Source: Chloracidobacterium sp. (GTDB lineage: Bacteria; Acidobacteriota; Blastocatellia; Pyrinomonadales; Pyrinomonadaceae). Taken from it: 64,000 bases of DNA. Positions within the stretch are counted from its first letter, which is position 1; each line of letters starts with the position of its first letter. Below are positions 17,363 through 26,802 of the stretch, one piece after another. A program made the translations under genes and the position numbers. Under the pieces are notes generated by a model, which was given only the letters and a program-made list of their open reading frames with translations, searched no databases and was not told the origin of the DNA. The stretch is taken from assembly GCA_016720705.1 (NCBI GenBank), contig JADKKB010000007.1, forward strand, positions 372,001 to 436,000. The letters are read 5' to 3'.

Positions 17363-19675
17363 ATGAAATATAACTGCGGTCTCGAACGAGTATTTCCCCT
17401 TTTTTCCTTTGTCTTTTTTCTTGTTTTGGGCGTGCAAGCTCAAACCCTTACCGTGCCGCAGATCATGGCTGAGCCTTCGATCGCGGGCACGCGGGTCGAG
17501 GGCGAAAAGCTCTCCCCCGACGGGACGTTGGTCATTTACCTTTGGAACGCCGAGGGAAAACTGCCGCGTGACCTCTATCTGTCTTCGACCGCCAGAAATG
17601 ACGCTAAGGTGATCTTACGGGTCAGCGATCTGCCTAAGCCTGCGGCCACGCCGACACCGGCTAACAAACTCGATTACGGCCTGATCGTCAAAGACGATTT
17701 CGTCAAATCCCGCGAAAATCAGCTTGGCAACTTTGAGTGGTCGCCCGACTCCAAGCGGCTCTTGTTTTCGCAGGGCGGCGATATGTATGTTTTGACGCTT
17801 GGCGAAAAGGTCCCAAAACGCTACACCAAAACCCAGACTGCTGAGGTTGGAGCACGCTTTGTCGATAACAACCGCATTCTTTACCAGCAGAGCGGTAACC
17901 TATTTATTCTCAACATTGCGGACGCAACGACGGTGCAGTTGACCAAAGAGGCCAATCTTGCTCAATACATCGGTGTCGGTGGTGCTGCGGTCTCTAAGGA
18001 CGGTTCGATGCTCGCCTACACGGTGTCCGATACTTCGAAAAATCGTGCCCTAGTCGTCCCAAATTATCTGGATGAATTTACGGCCGCAGGATCGGTCCGC
18101 CGCGGATGGGCGGAGCAGAAACTATTTGTCACGCCGACGGACGGCAGCCGCGACACGCCTTTTGAGGTCAAATTGCCTAAACCGGAAGGTGTCGGCAATT
18201 TTCGCCGCTCGGTGTGGGCGGCGGACAACCGCAGTTTGATCGTTGATCGCGTCGACAAGGACACCAAACGCCGTCAGCTCTTTTACGTCTTTCACGCGGG
18301 CAGCAAGGACGAACAGATCATCCCGGTCGCAGACGAGACTGATGATAAATGGCAGGCTCCGCTCTCGGCTATTATTGAGGCAAACCCGACGAATGCCGGC
18401 CAGCTACTTTTCTGCTCCGAAAAGGATGGCTACAACCATATTTATCTCGCAACGCTCGAAAAGCGTTCGGCTGAGCCCAATCCGTCGGGTGCGGTTCGTC
18501 AGGAGAATCCGGCCGATGCCGGTTATACGACCAATGTAAACGTAAAGCAGTTGACCAAAGGCAATTGGCAGGTCGAGTGGGCAAAGTGGACGGCTGGCGG
18601 CGATATTGCGTATTCGTCGACCGAGCAATCGGCTGATGAGCGTCAGTTCTACATTTACGAATCCGCGAAAGGCGAAAGCTGGAAACTGACATCTGCCGAA
18701 AAAGGAATGAAAACCGGCCCGCAGATGGATGAGAAAAACGCAGTTCCGACACTGATCTACGGCTTTTCGCAATGGGACACGCCCGACGACCTCTACTCAC
18801 AGCGAGTCTGCTCCGACTGCCGCGAGGGCGAGGCGATCACACGCTTGACCAACACCGTTCCCTCAGCGTTTGCCGCCCGCAAATGGAATGTCGCTCATTT
18901 TGTTGATATTCCGTCCCGCGACGGTAAAAAGATCCCGGCGAAGTATTATCTCCCCGCGGGTTTCGACTCCAAGAAAAAATATCCGATGGCCGTCTTTGTC
19001 CACGGTGCCGGTTATCTGCAGAACGTCATAAATGGCTGGAACAACTATTACCGCGAGTTTATGTTCAACCAACTGCTGACGCAGAAAGGTTATGTCGTGC
19101 TCGACATCGACTATCGCGGCTCGGCCGGTTACGGGCGGGATTGGCGAACCGATGTGTACGATTTTCTCGGTGGCAAGGATATGGACGACCACGTCGATGC
19201 GATCGACTTTATGGTCAAAAACTATGCGGTCAATAAGGACAAGGTCGGTGTTTACGGCGGGAGTTACGGTGGGTTTATGGCCGGAATGCTGATCACGCGC
19301 GCCCCCGACAAGGTCGCAGCCGCGGCGGCACTTCGCCCCGTTTTCGACTGGAGGAATTACTACGCGTCATCGCCCGGTTACACCGCACAACGCTTAGGAT
19401 TTCCTGATAAGAATCCCGAGGCGTACAAACGCAGTTCACCGATAACATACGCCGACAAGCTCGAACGCCCTCTGCTCATCCTGCACGGAATGTCCGACGA
19501 CAACGTCCACGTTCAGGATTCCGTCCAGATGATCGAAAAGCTGATCCGGCTCGGCAAAACGCGATATTTCGAAACGATGCTTTATCCGTCGGAAAATCAC
19601 GGCTTTGTCCGCCCCGAGAGTTGGACTGATGAATACGAACGCATTTTGGCTTTTTTTGAAAAAAACTTAAAATAA
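17363..19675 (+). CDS. S9 family prolyl oligopeptidase-like peptidase
   Basis: The 770-residue exported serine peptidase has a signal peptide ending in GVQAQ. A beta-propeller-like region (about residues 40-500, with WSPDSKRLLFSQGG repeats) is followed by an alpha/beta hydrolase domain. The nucleophile is in YGGSYGGFMAG (about residue 634), the aspartate in GMSDDNVHV (about 711) and the histidine in ENHGF (about 745). Such enzymes cleave short peptides, often dipeptidyl fashion. It closes a three-gene run with the phosphatase and a small protein. Confidence 0.93.
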   Translation: MKYNCGLERVFPLFSFVFFLVLGVQAQTLTVPQIMAEPSIAGTRVEGEKLSPDGTLVIYLWNAEGKLPRDLYLSSTARNDAKVILRVSDLPKPAATPTPANKLDYGLIVKDDFVKSRENQLGNFEWSPDSKRLLFSQGGDMYVLTLGEKVPKRYTKTQTAEVGARFVDNNRILYQQSGNLFILNIADATTVQLTKEANLAQYIGVGGAAVSKDGSMLAYTVSDTSKNRALVVPNYLDEFTAAGSVRRGWAEQKLFVTPTDGSRDTPFEVKLPKPEGVGNFRRSVWAADNRSLIVDRVDKDTKRRQLFYVFHAGSKDEQIIPVADETDDKWQAPLSAIIEANPTNAGQLLFCSEKDGYNHIYLATLEKRSAEPNPSGAVRQENPADAGYTTNVNVKQLTKGNWQVEWAKWTAGGDIAYSSTEQSADERQFYIYESAKGESWKLTSAEKGMKTGPQMDEKNAVPTLIYGFSQWDTPDDLYSQRVCSDCREGEAITRLTNTVPSAFAARKWNVAHFVDIPSRDGKKIPAKYYLPAGFDSKKKYPMAVFVHGAGYLQNVINGWNNYYREFMFNQLLTQKGYVVLDIDYRGSAGYGRDWRTDVYDFLGGKDMDDHVDAIDFMVKNYAVNKDKVGVYGGSYGGFMAGMLITRAPDKVAAAAALRPVFDWRNYYASSPGYTAQRLGFPDKNPEAYKRSSPITYADKLERPLLILHGMSDDNVHVQDSVQMIEKLIRLGKTRYFETMLYPSENHGFVRPESWTDEYERILAFFEKNLK

Positions 19676-19683
19676 GACTTACT

Positions 19684-19772
19684 CACCACGGAGACTCAAA
19701 GGGCACCGAGAACGCTCTCAAGAATTTGTACCGTAGGTTATTACGCTCTGTGTTCTCCGTGACTCTGTGGTG
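19684..19772. repeat. dispersed inverted repeat, copy 1
   Basis: The left arm (CACCACGGAGACTC...) and right arm (CTCCGTGACTCTGTGGTG) form a long imperfect hairpin around a variable core. Similar elements occur at 37927-37994, 60015-60120, 62834-62960 and 63545-63603. This copy sits between the S9 peptidase and the SDR gene, eight bases before the latter's ATG. Confidence 0.75.
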
Positions 19773-19780
19773 AAATCAAT

Positions 19781-20719
19781 ATGAGAATTCTCGTCACCGG
19801 CGGCGCCGGTTTTATTGGATCGCACCTTTGCGAAAGGTTGCTGAACGAAGGCAATGAGGTCATTTGCCTCGACAATTTTTTTACCGGCCGCAAAGCAAAT
19901 ATCGCCCACTTGATGGACAACAAAGCGTTTGAGTTGGTTCGCCACGACGTGACCGAACCGATCTTGCTCGAGGTCGATCAGATCTACAATCTGGCGTGTC
20001 CCGCTTCCCCGGTCCATTACCAGTACAATCCTATCAAGACGGTCAAGACCAACGTGATGGGAATGATCAATATGCTCGGGATGGCAAAGCGCGTCAAGGC
20101 TCGTATCCTGCAGGCATCGACCAGCGAAGTTTACGGTGACCCGTTCGAGCATCCGCAGACCGAGAGTTACAACGGCAACGTCAATCCGATCGGCCTCCGC
20201 AGTTGCTACGACGAAGGCAAGCGTGTCGCTGAGACATTAATGATGGACTATCACCGGCAAAGCGGCGTCGATACGCGTATAGTCCGTATTTTCAATACTT
20301 ACGGCGAACGAATGCTTGAGAATGACGGTCGGGTCGTGTCAAACTTCATCGTCCAGGCTCTCCGCGGACAAAAGCTGACCATCTACGGTGACGGCACACA
20401 GACGCGTTCCTTTTGTTATGTCAGCGACCTCGTTGAGGGCTTTGTCCGATTAATGAATACCGAGGGCGACGACATCCATATGCCGGTCAATATCGGCAAT
20501 CCCGGCGAATTTACGATGAACGAACTCGCCGCTGAAGTCGGCCTGGCAACGCGCAAGACTGTCGATGTCGAACATCTGCCGCTACCGCAGGACGACCCTA
20601 AACAGCGAAAGCCGAATATAGAACGCGCCAAGACTTTGCTGGGTTGGGAACCGAGAGTTCCGCTTCGCGACGGACTGCTCAAAACGGTACAATATTTCGA
20701 ACGAACTCTCGCAAACTAA
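19781..20719 (+). CDS. UDP-glucuronate decarboxylase-like SDR enzyme
   Basis: The 312-residue extended SDR protein begins MRILVTGGAGFIGSHLCERL (NAD-binding GxxGxxG). Other family features are ACPASPVHYQYNPIKTVKTN, the STSEVYGDP segment, the catalytic RSCYDEGKR (YxxxK), and IFNTYGERM. These are diagnostic for UDP-xylose synthase type decarboxylases, which convert UDP-glucuronate to UDP-xylose. The next gene is a second SDR sugar epimerase four bases downstream, pointing to a nucleotide-sugar operon for envelope or exopolysaccharide glycans. Confidence 0.9.
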   Translation: MRILVTGGAGFIGSHLCERLLNEGNEVICLDNFFTGRKANIAHLMDNKAFELVRHDVTEPILLEVDQIYNLACPASPVHYQYNPIKTVKTNVMGMINMLGMAKRVKARILQASTSEVYGDPFEHPQTESYNGNVNPIGLRSCYDEGKRVAETLMMDYHRQSGVDTRIVRIFNTYGERMLENDGRVVSNFIVQALRGQKLTIYGDGTQTRSFCYVSDLVEGFVRLMNTEGDDIHMPVNIGNPGEFTMNELAAEVGLATRKTVDVEHLPLPQDDPKQRKPNIERAKTLLGWEPRVPLRDGLLKTVQYFERTLAN

Positions 20720-20723
20720 GACT

Positions 20724-21710
20724 ATGAAGATACTCATCACCGGCGGCGCCGGATTTATCGGCAGCCATCTCTCCGACAAACTCATCGCCGAGGGCCATCA
20801 GATCACCGTCATCGACGATCTCTCGACCGGACGATATTCAAATATCGCCCATTTAGAAGACAAACCCGGTTTTCGCCTGATCATCGACTCGGTGCTCAAC
20901 GCCGGCCTGATGGAACGCCTGATCCGCGACACCGACCGCGTCTATCATATGGCAAGCGCCGTCGGCGTCCGCCTCATAATGGAGCAGCCCGTCAAGACGA
21001 TCGAGACCATCTTTCACGGTACCGATGCCGTGCTCAAATATTGTTCGCGGTACCGCAAACGAGTGCTGATCCCCAGCACATCCGAAGTTTACGGCAAGGG
21101 CCTTACGATTCCCTTCAGCGAGGATGACGATCTGCTCACCGGCGGCACCGACAAGCACCGCTGGGCATACGCTTGTGCCAAGACGCTTGACGAGTTTCTG
21201 GCTCTCGCCCACTGGAAGGAAACGCAGCTTCCGGTCGTCGTCTGCCGACTCTTTAACACTGTCGGCCCGCGTCAGACCGGACAATACGGGATGGTCGTCC
21301 CACGATTTGTCCACGCTGCCTTGCGTAACGAGACGATCGAGGTCCACGGCGACGGCAGCCAGTCGCGCTGTTTCGGCCACGTTGCCGACGTCATCGAGGG
21401 CCTGACCAAGCTTATCGAGACTCCGGCGTGCTTCGGCACTGTCGTCAATCTCGGCAACAGCGAGGAAGTTTCGATCCTTGGGCTGGCACAGAGGGCCATC
21501 GACCTGACCGGCAGTACGAGTGAGGTCAAGTTCATTTCCTATGACGAAGCCTACGGAGCCGGCTTTGAGGATATGCAGCGTCGCGTGCCGAACCTCGAAA
21601 AAGCGGAGCGCCTGATCGGCTATCAGCCAACCCGAACACTGGATAACATCATCAATGATGTAGCCGCCGAATATCGCAATGATTCGGCAAACTCTGTTGC
21701 CAATGCATAA
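20724..21710 (+). CDS. NAD-dependent sugar epimerase/dehydratase
   Basis: The 328-residue extended SDR has MKILITGGAGFIGSHLSDKL at the N-terminus, STSEVYGKG, the catalytic WAYACAKTLDE (YxxxK) and RLFNTVGPRQTGQYG. It is paralogous to the preceding gene but closer to UDP-glucose 4-epimerase-like or UDP-glucuronate-type enzymes; the exact substrate is unclear. It is translationally coupled to both neighbours: four bases after the upstream stop, and its own end overlaps the next start. Confidence 0.85.
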   Translation: MKILITGGAGFIGSHLSDKLIAEGHQITVIDDLSTGRYSNIAHLEDKPGFRLIIDSVLNAGLMERLIRDTDRVYHMASAVGVRLIMEQPVKTIETIFHGTDAVLKYCSRYRKRVLIPSTSEVYGKGLTIPFSEDDDLLTGGTDKHRWAYACAKTLDEFLALAHWKETQLPVVVCRLFNTVGPRQTGQYGMVVPRFVHAALRNETIEVHGDGSQSRCFGHVADVIEGLTKLIETPACFGTVVNLGNSEEVSILGLAQRAIDLTGSTSEVKFISYDEAYGAGFEDMQRRVPNLEKAERLIGYQPTRTLDNIINDVAAEYRNDSANSVANA

Positions 21711-22353
21711 AGTTAGTAAATTTCAGTTTCGCCCCTCGCTCAGCATTTTGACGGTATTCGCCGCCATTTTGATTTTTGCCGCCTCAGGACTCGCTCAGAG
21801 CAGCGGCGGCATCAAGGGCAAAGTCCGTAGTACGCGCGGCGGCGGCATTGCCGGTGCGACCGTGACGGTCCGCCTAGACGGCAAAGACGTTAAGTCCTCA
21901 ACCGCCAATTCGAAAGGCGAATTTACCATCGATGGCCTTACAGCGGGGGTCTATAATCTAGTTTTCGAGGCCAAAGGCTATTCCAGCGGCGTTCTCTACA
22001 AGGTAAATATAAAAGGCGGCAGTATCGGCGACCTTGGTGACAAACTCATACTCTCGCCCGATCAAGGCTCGCTCGTGATCGTTAAGGGCAGCGTATTTTT
22101 TAAGGACGGCACCAGCGTCATCGGCGCCAAGGTGGACATCGAACGCGTAAATTCTGACGGTTCGGTCAAAAAACTCGGTAGCGGAACTACCAACATCAGC
22201 GGCGAATTTACCTTTCGCCAACCCGAAGGCTCCGCCACAATCCGAATTACCGCCAAATACGAAGGCACCTCCGGCTCAAAAGAGATCGAAGTCGCCGAAC
22301 CCGCGATCTACCGCCTGGCCATCACCCTCGACCGAAACAGAAACGAGAAATAG
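21703..22353 (+). CDS. secreted carboxypeptidase regulatory-like domain protein
   Basis: The start ATG at 21703 overlaps the epimerase stop and begins MHKVSKFQFRPSLSILTVF, a signal peptide ending in GLAQ. The 216-residue product has two copies of a CarboxypepD_reg (transthyretin/CNA-B-like) beta-sandwich: GIKGKVRSTRGGGIAGATVT with KGEFTIDGLTAGVYNLVFEA, and VKGSVFFKDGTSVIGAKVDI with SGEFTFRQPEGSATIRITAK. Such domains act as structural or surface modules. It is probably the last gene of the nucleotide-sugar unit. Confidence 0.8.
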   Translation: MHKVSKFQFRPSLSILTVFAAILIFAASGLAQSSGGIKGKVRSTRGGGIAGATVTVRLDGKDVKSSTANSKGEFTIDGLTAGVYNLVFEAKGYSSGVLYKVNIKGGSIGDLGDKLILSPDQGSLVIVKGSVFFKDGTSVIGAKVDIERVNSDGSVKKLGSGTTNISGEFTFRQPEGSATIRITAKYEGTSGSKEIEVAEPAIYRLAITLDRNRNEK

Positions 22354-22578
22354 CGATCTGCCGCATCCCCGGAAAAGCAAGGGCCGTCGCCCGGCACACG
22401 GTCCGCCCGCGAACGCAAGCAACCTCGCCAGCATACGCCCTTTCTCCGGCATAGCGGAGGCTGTGAATTCGCATGCCAACAGCCCAAAAACGTTCCCATA
22501 AGCCCGCGAATGCGGGCGGCAGCATAAAGCAACGGGTGACGCCAACGGCGAACCCGTGGTGCTGATTCCGGAATCATC
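22354..22578. repeat. hairpin-rich intergenic tract
   Basis: No credible gene is seen. The tract has at least three short hairpins (CTCCG/CGGAG near 22443, GCCCGC/GCGGGC near 22502, CGGGT/ACCCG near 22531). It resembles the REP-like mosaics that surround single-stranded transposases in several phyla. The family assignment is from memory and needs a search. Confidence 0.4.
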
Positions 22579-22611
22579 AAACTCCACTCCTTGGTAAGGA
22601 GGGGAGTTTTT
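22579..22611 (+). terminator. intrinsic terminator
   Basis: AAACTCC and CTCCTT pair with AAGGAG and GGAGTTT around a short loop, followed by a run of Ts. It most likely ends transcription coming from the 19781-22353 gene set. Confidence 0.65.
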
Positions 22612-22654
22612 CGGATCTCAGTTACCTTTACGTCGAGCCTCGTTGCATCTATGC

Positions 22655-22890
22655 AATGTTGCTGTATCGTTGCAATTTATGATATAATATAAATTAACCA
22701 ATCAACGGATCTTTGAAAACTTACGACGGAGTCAACAAATACAGCGGTTATGGGATTTCCAAGCACATTTTGTGAACCTGAGGGGAAGGAAATTAATTAG
22801 GGACACTTTTCGCCCGTAACTCACAGCAAACGCACGGCTTAGCGTGACAGAGCGTGTAAGGCAACTGTTTCAAATTAAGTTGCCCTAATT
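22655..22890 (+). ncRNA. possible small RNA locus (speculative)
   Basis: This gap between 22612 and 22943 holds a TATAAT at about 22683 with TTGCTG 18 bases upstream. About 170 bases of non-coding sequence follow, then a hairpin (GGCAACT pairs with AGTTGCC near 22860-22885). A small palindrome TTGCATCTATGCAA lies just upstream of the putative promoter. No clear T-tail follows the last hairpin. A short RNA is possible, but decayed mobile DNA is an alternative. Confidence 0.25.
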
Positions 22891-22943
22891 TGGGACAGCA
22901 GGGGACGATTCGGACAGGCCGGCAAAGCAACTTTGTATGGCCG

Positions 22944-23378
22944 TTAGTTTATCGTCTCGGAGATCTCGTCCGCCGGGCGCATCGATTCCATACTTGCCGA
23001 ATCGGCGACGATCAGGGGAAATTCGTCGATCACGCCGCCATTGGCGATCGTCTGGACCCAATATGTGCCGGCATCGGGGAAAACGACATTGACGAAAAAG
23101 CTCACGTTATCGGTAAACCCTCCGGCGGCGAGTTCGATGGTCGTCGGTTGCGATGTGACAACGACGTTCGAGCGGTCGGGTGAGAGAATGCGGACCTCGG
23201 TCTGGTGATTGCCCTCGCCCCTCCAGTGATTGATCACGGCAAATTTGATTAGTGATACCGGCAATTTTTCGACCATTATGTTTTGAAAAATGCCCATCAG
23301 CGATATCTTATTGCCCATCTCGATCCGGACGTCATCGCAGAGCAGTGTGTAATCGAGTGTTAACGTCATTGTTGCCAT
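22944..23378 (-). CDS. DUF6941-like protein
   Basis: The 144-residue protein begins with the pattern LDYTLLCDDVRIEMGNKISL followed by GIFQNI. This is typical of DUF6941 proteins, which are compact beta-rich cytosolic proteins of unknown role. There is no signal peptide. Central strands include TEVRILSPDRSNVVV and a C-terminal YWVQTIANGGVIDEFPLIVA. It appears monocistronic, and the ribosome site is weak. Confidence 0.7.
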   Translation of the reverse strand: MATMTLTLDYTLLCDDVRIEMGNKISLMGIFQNIMVEKLPVSLIKFAVINHWRGEGNHQTEVRILSPDRSNVVVTSQPTTIELAAGGFTDNVSFFVNVVFPDAGTYWVQTIANGGVIDEFPLIVADSASMESMRPADEISETIN

Positions 23379-23525
23379 ATCTTAAAATTTAGAAAGCTCT
23401 TCGCCGTCTGTTGCCGGTAGTCTTAAAATTCGTAAGCTAATTCTTACTTTTCCTAGTACGGCGGGTCAAGGTTATAATTGTGTAAAGATCAAGTTATAGG
23501 AAATTGATCGAGGGGTGATTGCCAA

Positions 23526-23807
23526 ATGCTGATGTATGCTCTGATCGGCCTGCTTTTTGTGCTGATCGGATTAACCGGATTTCAGTTTGCTTATATATTC
23601 TACTTTGACCGGATCGACCGCGAACGCAAAAAACACGTCCGCACTGTCGAAAAGCGGGCTTCCCGTCTGGCCGGCAGGCTCGAACGTGCCGAGGCGACCA
23701 TCGCCAAGCAGAATGCCCTGTTGGCGATATATGAGCCGTCTGCTGATCGATCCAAATCCGCTGACGCCGAAGACGAATCGTGGGCCGAGGTGCTCGATGA
23801 CGCCTAG
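23526..23807 (+). CDS. small membrane-anchored coiled-coil protein
   Basis: The 93-residue protein has an N-terminal transmembrane helix (MLMYALIGLLFVLIGLTGFQ). A basic helical segment (RERKKHVRTVEKRASRLAGR) suits a coiled coil, and the tail is acidic. The start follows a GAGGGG-type site ten bases upstream. Its stop overlaps the stop of the convergent Smr gene by a few bases. No function is recognised. Confidence 0.6.
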   Translation: MLMYALIGLLFVLIGLTGFQFAYIFYFDRIDRERKKHVRTVEKRASRLAGRLERAEATIAKQNALLAIYEPSADRSKSADAEDESWAEVLDDA

Positions 23808-24097
23808 TCGAGCTTGAGTTTGACGATGGTCGCTCCCCAACTCCCCGAGAACTCCGGTGCGTTTTTGAATGATTCGACCACGACGGACTCAGCAAGCACG
23901 CTGCGAACTATCTCACGCTGGACGCCGACACCCTTGCCGTGAATTATGCGTACGATCGTAAACCTTTTAAGGTGTGCCTCGACCAGATAAGCCTCGACGA
24001 CCTTTTTCACATCCTTTGGGCTGAACGAGTGCAGATCGATCGAGTCCGTGATCTCGATCTCGAATGGCTCGGGAAACGGGCTTTCGGCGTCGTTCAT
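23804..24097 (-). CDS. Smr domain protein
   Basis: The ATG at 24097 gives a 97-residue single Smr domain. DLHSFSPKDVKKVVEAYL is the DLHG-like start, and VRIIHGKGVGVQREIV carries the HGKG motif. GSWGATIVKLK ends the fold. Small Smr proteins are nicking or RNA-cleaving endonucleases, or recruit partners in ribosome rescue; the exact role here is unknown. It overlaps convergently with the 23526-23807 gene and follows the lipoprotein gene by 7 bases, so it is likely co-transcribed. Confidence 0.85.
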   Translation of the reverse strand: MNDAESPFPEPFEIEITDSIDLHSFSPKDVKKVVEAYLVEAHLKRFTIVRIIHGKGVGVQREIVRSVLAESVVVESFKNAPEFSGSWGATIVKLKLD

Positions 24098-24104
24098 AGA
24101 GTAG

Positions 24105-25247
24105 TTACTTCGTCTTGGTCTGATACTGAGCAATATCCTCGGGCGGAGTTACCCTCATCCGCGATTTATCCTTAAAGACGACGAATTGTTTAGTATCCAT
24201 TCGGCCCTCGGCGTTGCGTATTTGTAGAGTGAATGTCTTATTGTCGCCCTTACCCTCGACCTTTAGCGGGAGCGATCCCCACACCTCGGTATTCGGAGCA
24301 TTGCGCCACACGGTGTAATAACTCTGATCGTACTTGTCGAATGCGAGTACAAGGATGCCGTCAAAATCGGGCTCGACACCGTCGATCGGCTTAACGGCAT
24401 TAGTCCGGGTCAGGATAACCCAACTGCCGGGAGTCGAACCGCGGCCGACCGTGCCCTTATCGGCAGTCTCGGCGTCAAGCCTTTGCCACGTAATGAATTT
24501 GCGGTTGTTTTGCTGGAAAAATACGATATCGCTCGGCACTTGCAGTTCGACCTGGCGACCGAAAAGCCATCCGGCCGGTGCGGGTGAGATCGACGGATCG
24601 AGTCTGACCTGATACCAGATGTCGTACTTGTCCTCCAGTTTATCCGGTTCGCCTGCTTCTTTAGCGGATTCGATCTCACTGTTTTTCGAACGCTTTCCGG
24701 ATTTCTGCTGGCCTTTCGGAGCGTCATCGACATCGGGGACTTCCTGCTTAGGCACGAATTTCCACGACATTATCTCGAAAGTAGAGCCATTAGCTAGTCT
24801 GAACAGCACGTTTTCCGGATTCATATCCGGTGCGGATCTGAGGTTTGAAGCCGAACGAATAATGCCGGACGCCTGCGGCGTAGTATTTTGAAACTCTTCC
24901 GCCAGCTTTTTAGATTTGCCCAGAGTTTCGCTGGTGATCACATTCTGGGCCTCGATCCAACCCTCGGTTTGGGCTTCGTCGTGGGCACGGACGCGAAACC
25001 ACGGAACCTTTTCGAAATCGATCTGATCGACGATGTCGAGTTGGTCACCGCGTTTGACCTCGAGCAGATCCGCCGCAACGACGGCGTACGATGTCCGTAT
25101 CTGAGCAGTTTTGGCGATCACCGTTGCCTTGTCATTGGTGCCAAGCACATTGGTGACGCCGCTTACGGTCGAATCGATAAATGTACAGCTAGCTGTACCT
25201 AACGTAAACGCGGCAAGGAGAAATAGGATTGTTAACTTCGTTTTCAT
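24105..25247 (-). CDS. lipoprotein with SH3-like domains
   Basis: The 380-residue protein has a signal with lipobox LGTASC (cysteine at residue 21). Two SH3b-like beta-barrels are visible: IRTSYAVVAADLLEVKRGDQ...FRVRAHDEAQTEGWIEAQNV, and LRSAPDMNPENVLFRLANGS...WYQVRLDPS. A charged linker (KGQQKSGKRSKNSEIESAKE) lies inside the second. SH3b domains bind peptidoglycan or peptides in the envelope. Its start overlaps the end of the metallopeptidase gene (ATGA), and the Smr gene follows. Confidence 0.75.
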   Translation of the reverse strand: MKTKLTILFLLAAFTLGTASCTFIDSTVSGVTNVLGTNDKATVIAKTAQIRTSYAVVAADLLEVKRGDQLDIVDQIDFEKVPWFRVRAHDEAQTEGWIEAQNVITSETLGKSKKLAEEFQNTTPQASGIIRSASNLRSAPDMNPENVLFRLANGSTFEIMSWKFVPKQEVPDVDDAPKGQQKSGKRSKNSEIESAKEAGEPDKLEDKYDIWYQVRLDPSISPAPAGWLFGRQVELQVPSDIVFFQQNNRKFITWQRLDAETADKGTVGRGSTPGSWVILTRTNAVKPIDGVEPDFDGILVLAFDKYDQSYYTVWRNAPNTEVWGSLPLKVEGKGDNKTFTLQIRNAEGRMDTKQFVVFKDKSRMRVTPPEDIAQYQTKTK

Positions 25248-26728
25248 TTAAGATTCCCGGTCAGTTTTCGCCAGTTATTATAACCCAACTTGTCCAAGAT
25301 TTCCTTTTGTCGGCCGGTTGGGGCGGACTTGACCGAAAGTTTTGTCAGCGGAGCGTCGCCGATCGCTTGGATGCCGGCGGCATCGAGATCGGTTTGCCAC
25401 TCGATGGCTTCCCGGCCCGTTATATACCGATCGATCACCGGTCCGAGCTCTTTTCGGTTTCGCATTATCGTCAGGATCGCCGCATTGCCGTCCACTCTCG
25501 GGCCGTCAATGGGATACTTTATGCAGATTTCGCGGATCAGCGATTCGACCGACGCCTTGCCTTTGGCCGATCGCATAAGAGTGATGTCGATGAGAAAGGC
25601 AACGAGCATGCCCCGAGCGTACACCGTCGTATTGCCGCCCGAGAAACGCAGCATCGAGGCCTCGATCAGCGACCGACGCTCGGGTTGGATACGGTCAATA
25701 TTGTAGGCCTGAGCAAGAGTCGAAAGCATATCGTCAAATCGGATCTGATTGGTCGCCACACCGGTCTTGAGCGCCGCGTACTGAGCAAATCCCTCGTAAA
25801 ACCAGTCGTAATTTCCGCCAAGATTGACGCCATTCGGCAACCAGAGGTGAAACAGCTCGTGCCGCAGTTGCTCGTGAAGCCGCTGGATCGACTGTGCCTT
25901 AAACGGCATATCGGCCGACAAAATGGTCACGCTCCGCCCGCGCGTATCGGCCTCCCAGGCTCCAATGCGGGTAGGCACCGGAAATTTGCCTACAAATACG
26001 CGGCGCGGTGCTGTGGTCAACTGACCGAATTGACGGCTGTAGGAATCGAAGATCGATCCGGCCATATTTGCGGCTTCGGCGTCGGTAAAGAGCCATTCAC
26101 CCGAAAGAGCGAGATCCAATGGAGTATCGCCGCCTTGTACGCGTTGACTCCGAAGCTTCGGCCCGATGTAAAAGACCGATCTCTCGACATTATCGACGGC
26201 GTACACGCTCGGGGCGATCTCGCTTTCGGCCGCAAACGCCTTCCAGTCCGTCGGCAGTTTGAGTGTGATCTGGGACTTTCGTCCGATCGACTGTGGCAGC
26301 AAGTCATCGAGCATCAGCACGCCGCCGCTCGCGTCGGCCCACGATGTATGAGCAGGAGCAGAAGCCGGTCCAAGCGGAGCCAGATCGATCGAGTATCGGA
26401 AGCCGCCGATGATATCGCCGTGAACACGCACCGTGCCGTTAAAAACTTGGTTTGCGATGAGATATCCCCACGGATCATAGATCGCGACCGACGAACGCCG
26501 CCGAAAAAGGTCTTTGACGCCGGCAATATCATCGAGAAACCACATTTCGCTCGTGGTCTTTGGTTCCGCTGGCGACGAAAATTTACCGCGGATCGTGGCA
26601 ACGAGACGACCGTTTGCCGCAAGATCGACATCGATCCGGGCCTCCTGAGCAAAGGAAAATGTAAAGAATTGTAAAATCCCTATGGTTGCGGCTAAAATGG
26701 CTGGAATTGAAGGGATATTTTTTGACAT
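25244..26728 (-). CDS. secreted M1/M61-like metallopeptidase
   Basis: The ATG at 26728 is preferred over a TTG two codons earlier. The 494-residue protein has a signal peptide ending in FSFAQ. The zinc motif is RHELFHLWLP (HExxH, about residue 288), followed by the glutamate ligand in WFYEGFAQYAAL about 24 residues later. This gluzincin pattern is like M61 glycyl aminopeptidases. The N-terminal half is beta-rich. It is probably a periplasmic aminopeptidase-like enzyme, though the substrate is unknown. It is coupled to the SH3-like lipoprotein. Confidence 0.8.
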   Translation of the reverse strand: MSKNIPSIPAILAATIGILQFFTFSFAQEARIDVDLAANGRLVATIRGKFSSPAEPKTTSEMWFLDDIAGVKDLFRRRSSVAIYDPWGYLIANQVFNGTVRVHGDIIGGFRYSIDLAPLGPASAPAHTSWADASGGVLMLDDLLPQSIGRKSQITLKLPTDWKAFAAESEIAPSVYAVDNVERSVFYIGPKLRSQRVQGGDTPLDLALSGEWLFTDAEAANMAGSIFDSYSRQFGQLTTAPRRVFVGKFPVPTRIGAWEADTRGRSVTILSADMPFKAQSIQRLHEQLRHELFHLWLPNGVNLGGNYDWFYEGFAQYAALKTGVATNQIRFDDMLSTLAQAYNIDRIQPERRSLIEASMLRFSGGNTTVYARGMLVAFLIDITLMRSAKGKASVESLIREICIKYPIDGPRVDGNAAILTIMRNRKELGPVIDRYITGREAIEWQTDLDAAGIQAIGDAPLTKLSVKSAPTGRQKEILDKLGYNNWRKLTGNLK

Positions 26729-26802
26729 CGCCAAATGTACGAGACTAAAATAATATTTTGGTTACTTTGCGCGGAACGCATCACTTTAGCATAAAGTCCA
26801 TT

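Noticed and set aside
25229..26674. Very long plus-strand frame (481 codons) opposite the metallopeptidase
   Set aside because: The minus-strand gene has a signal peptide, HExxH motif and coupled neighbours; the plus-strand product has shadow-like composition and no motifs.
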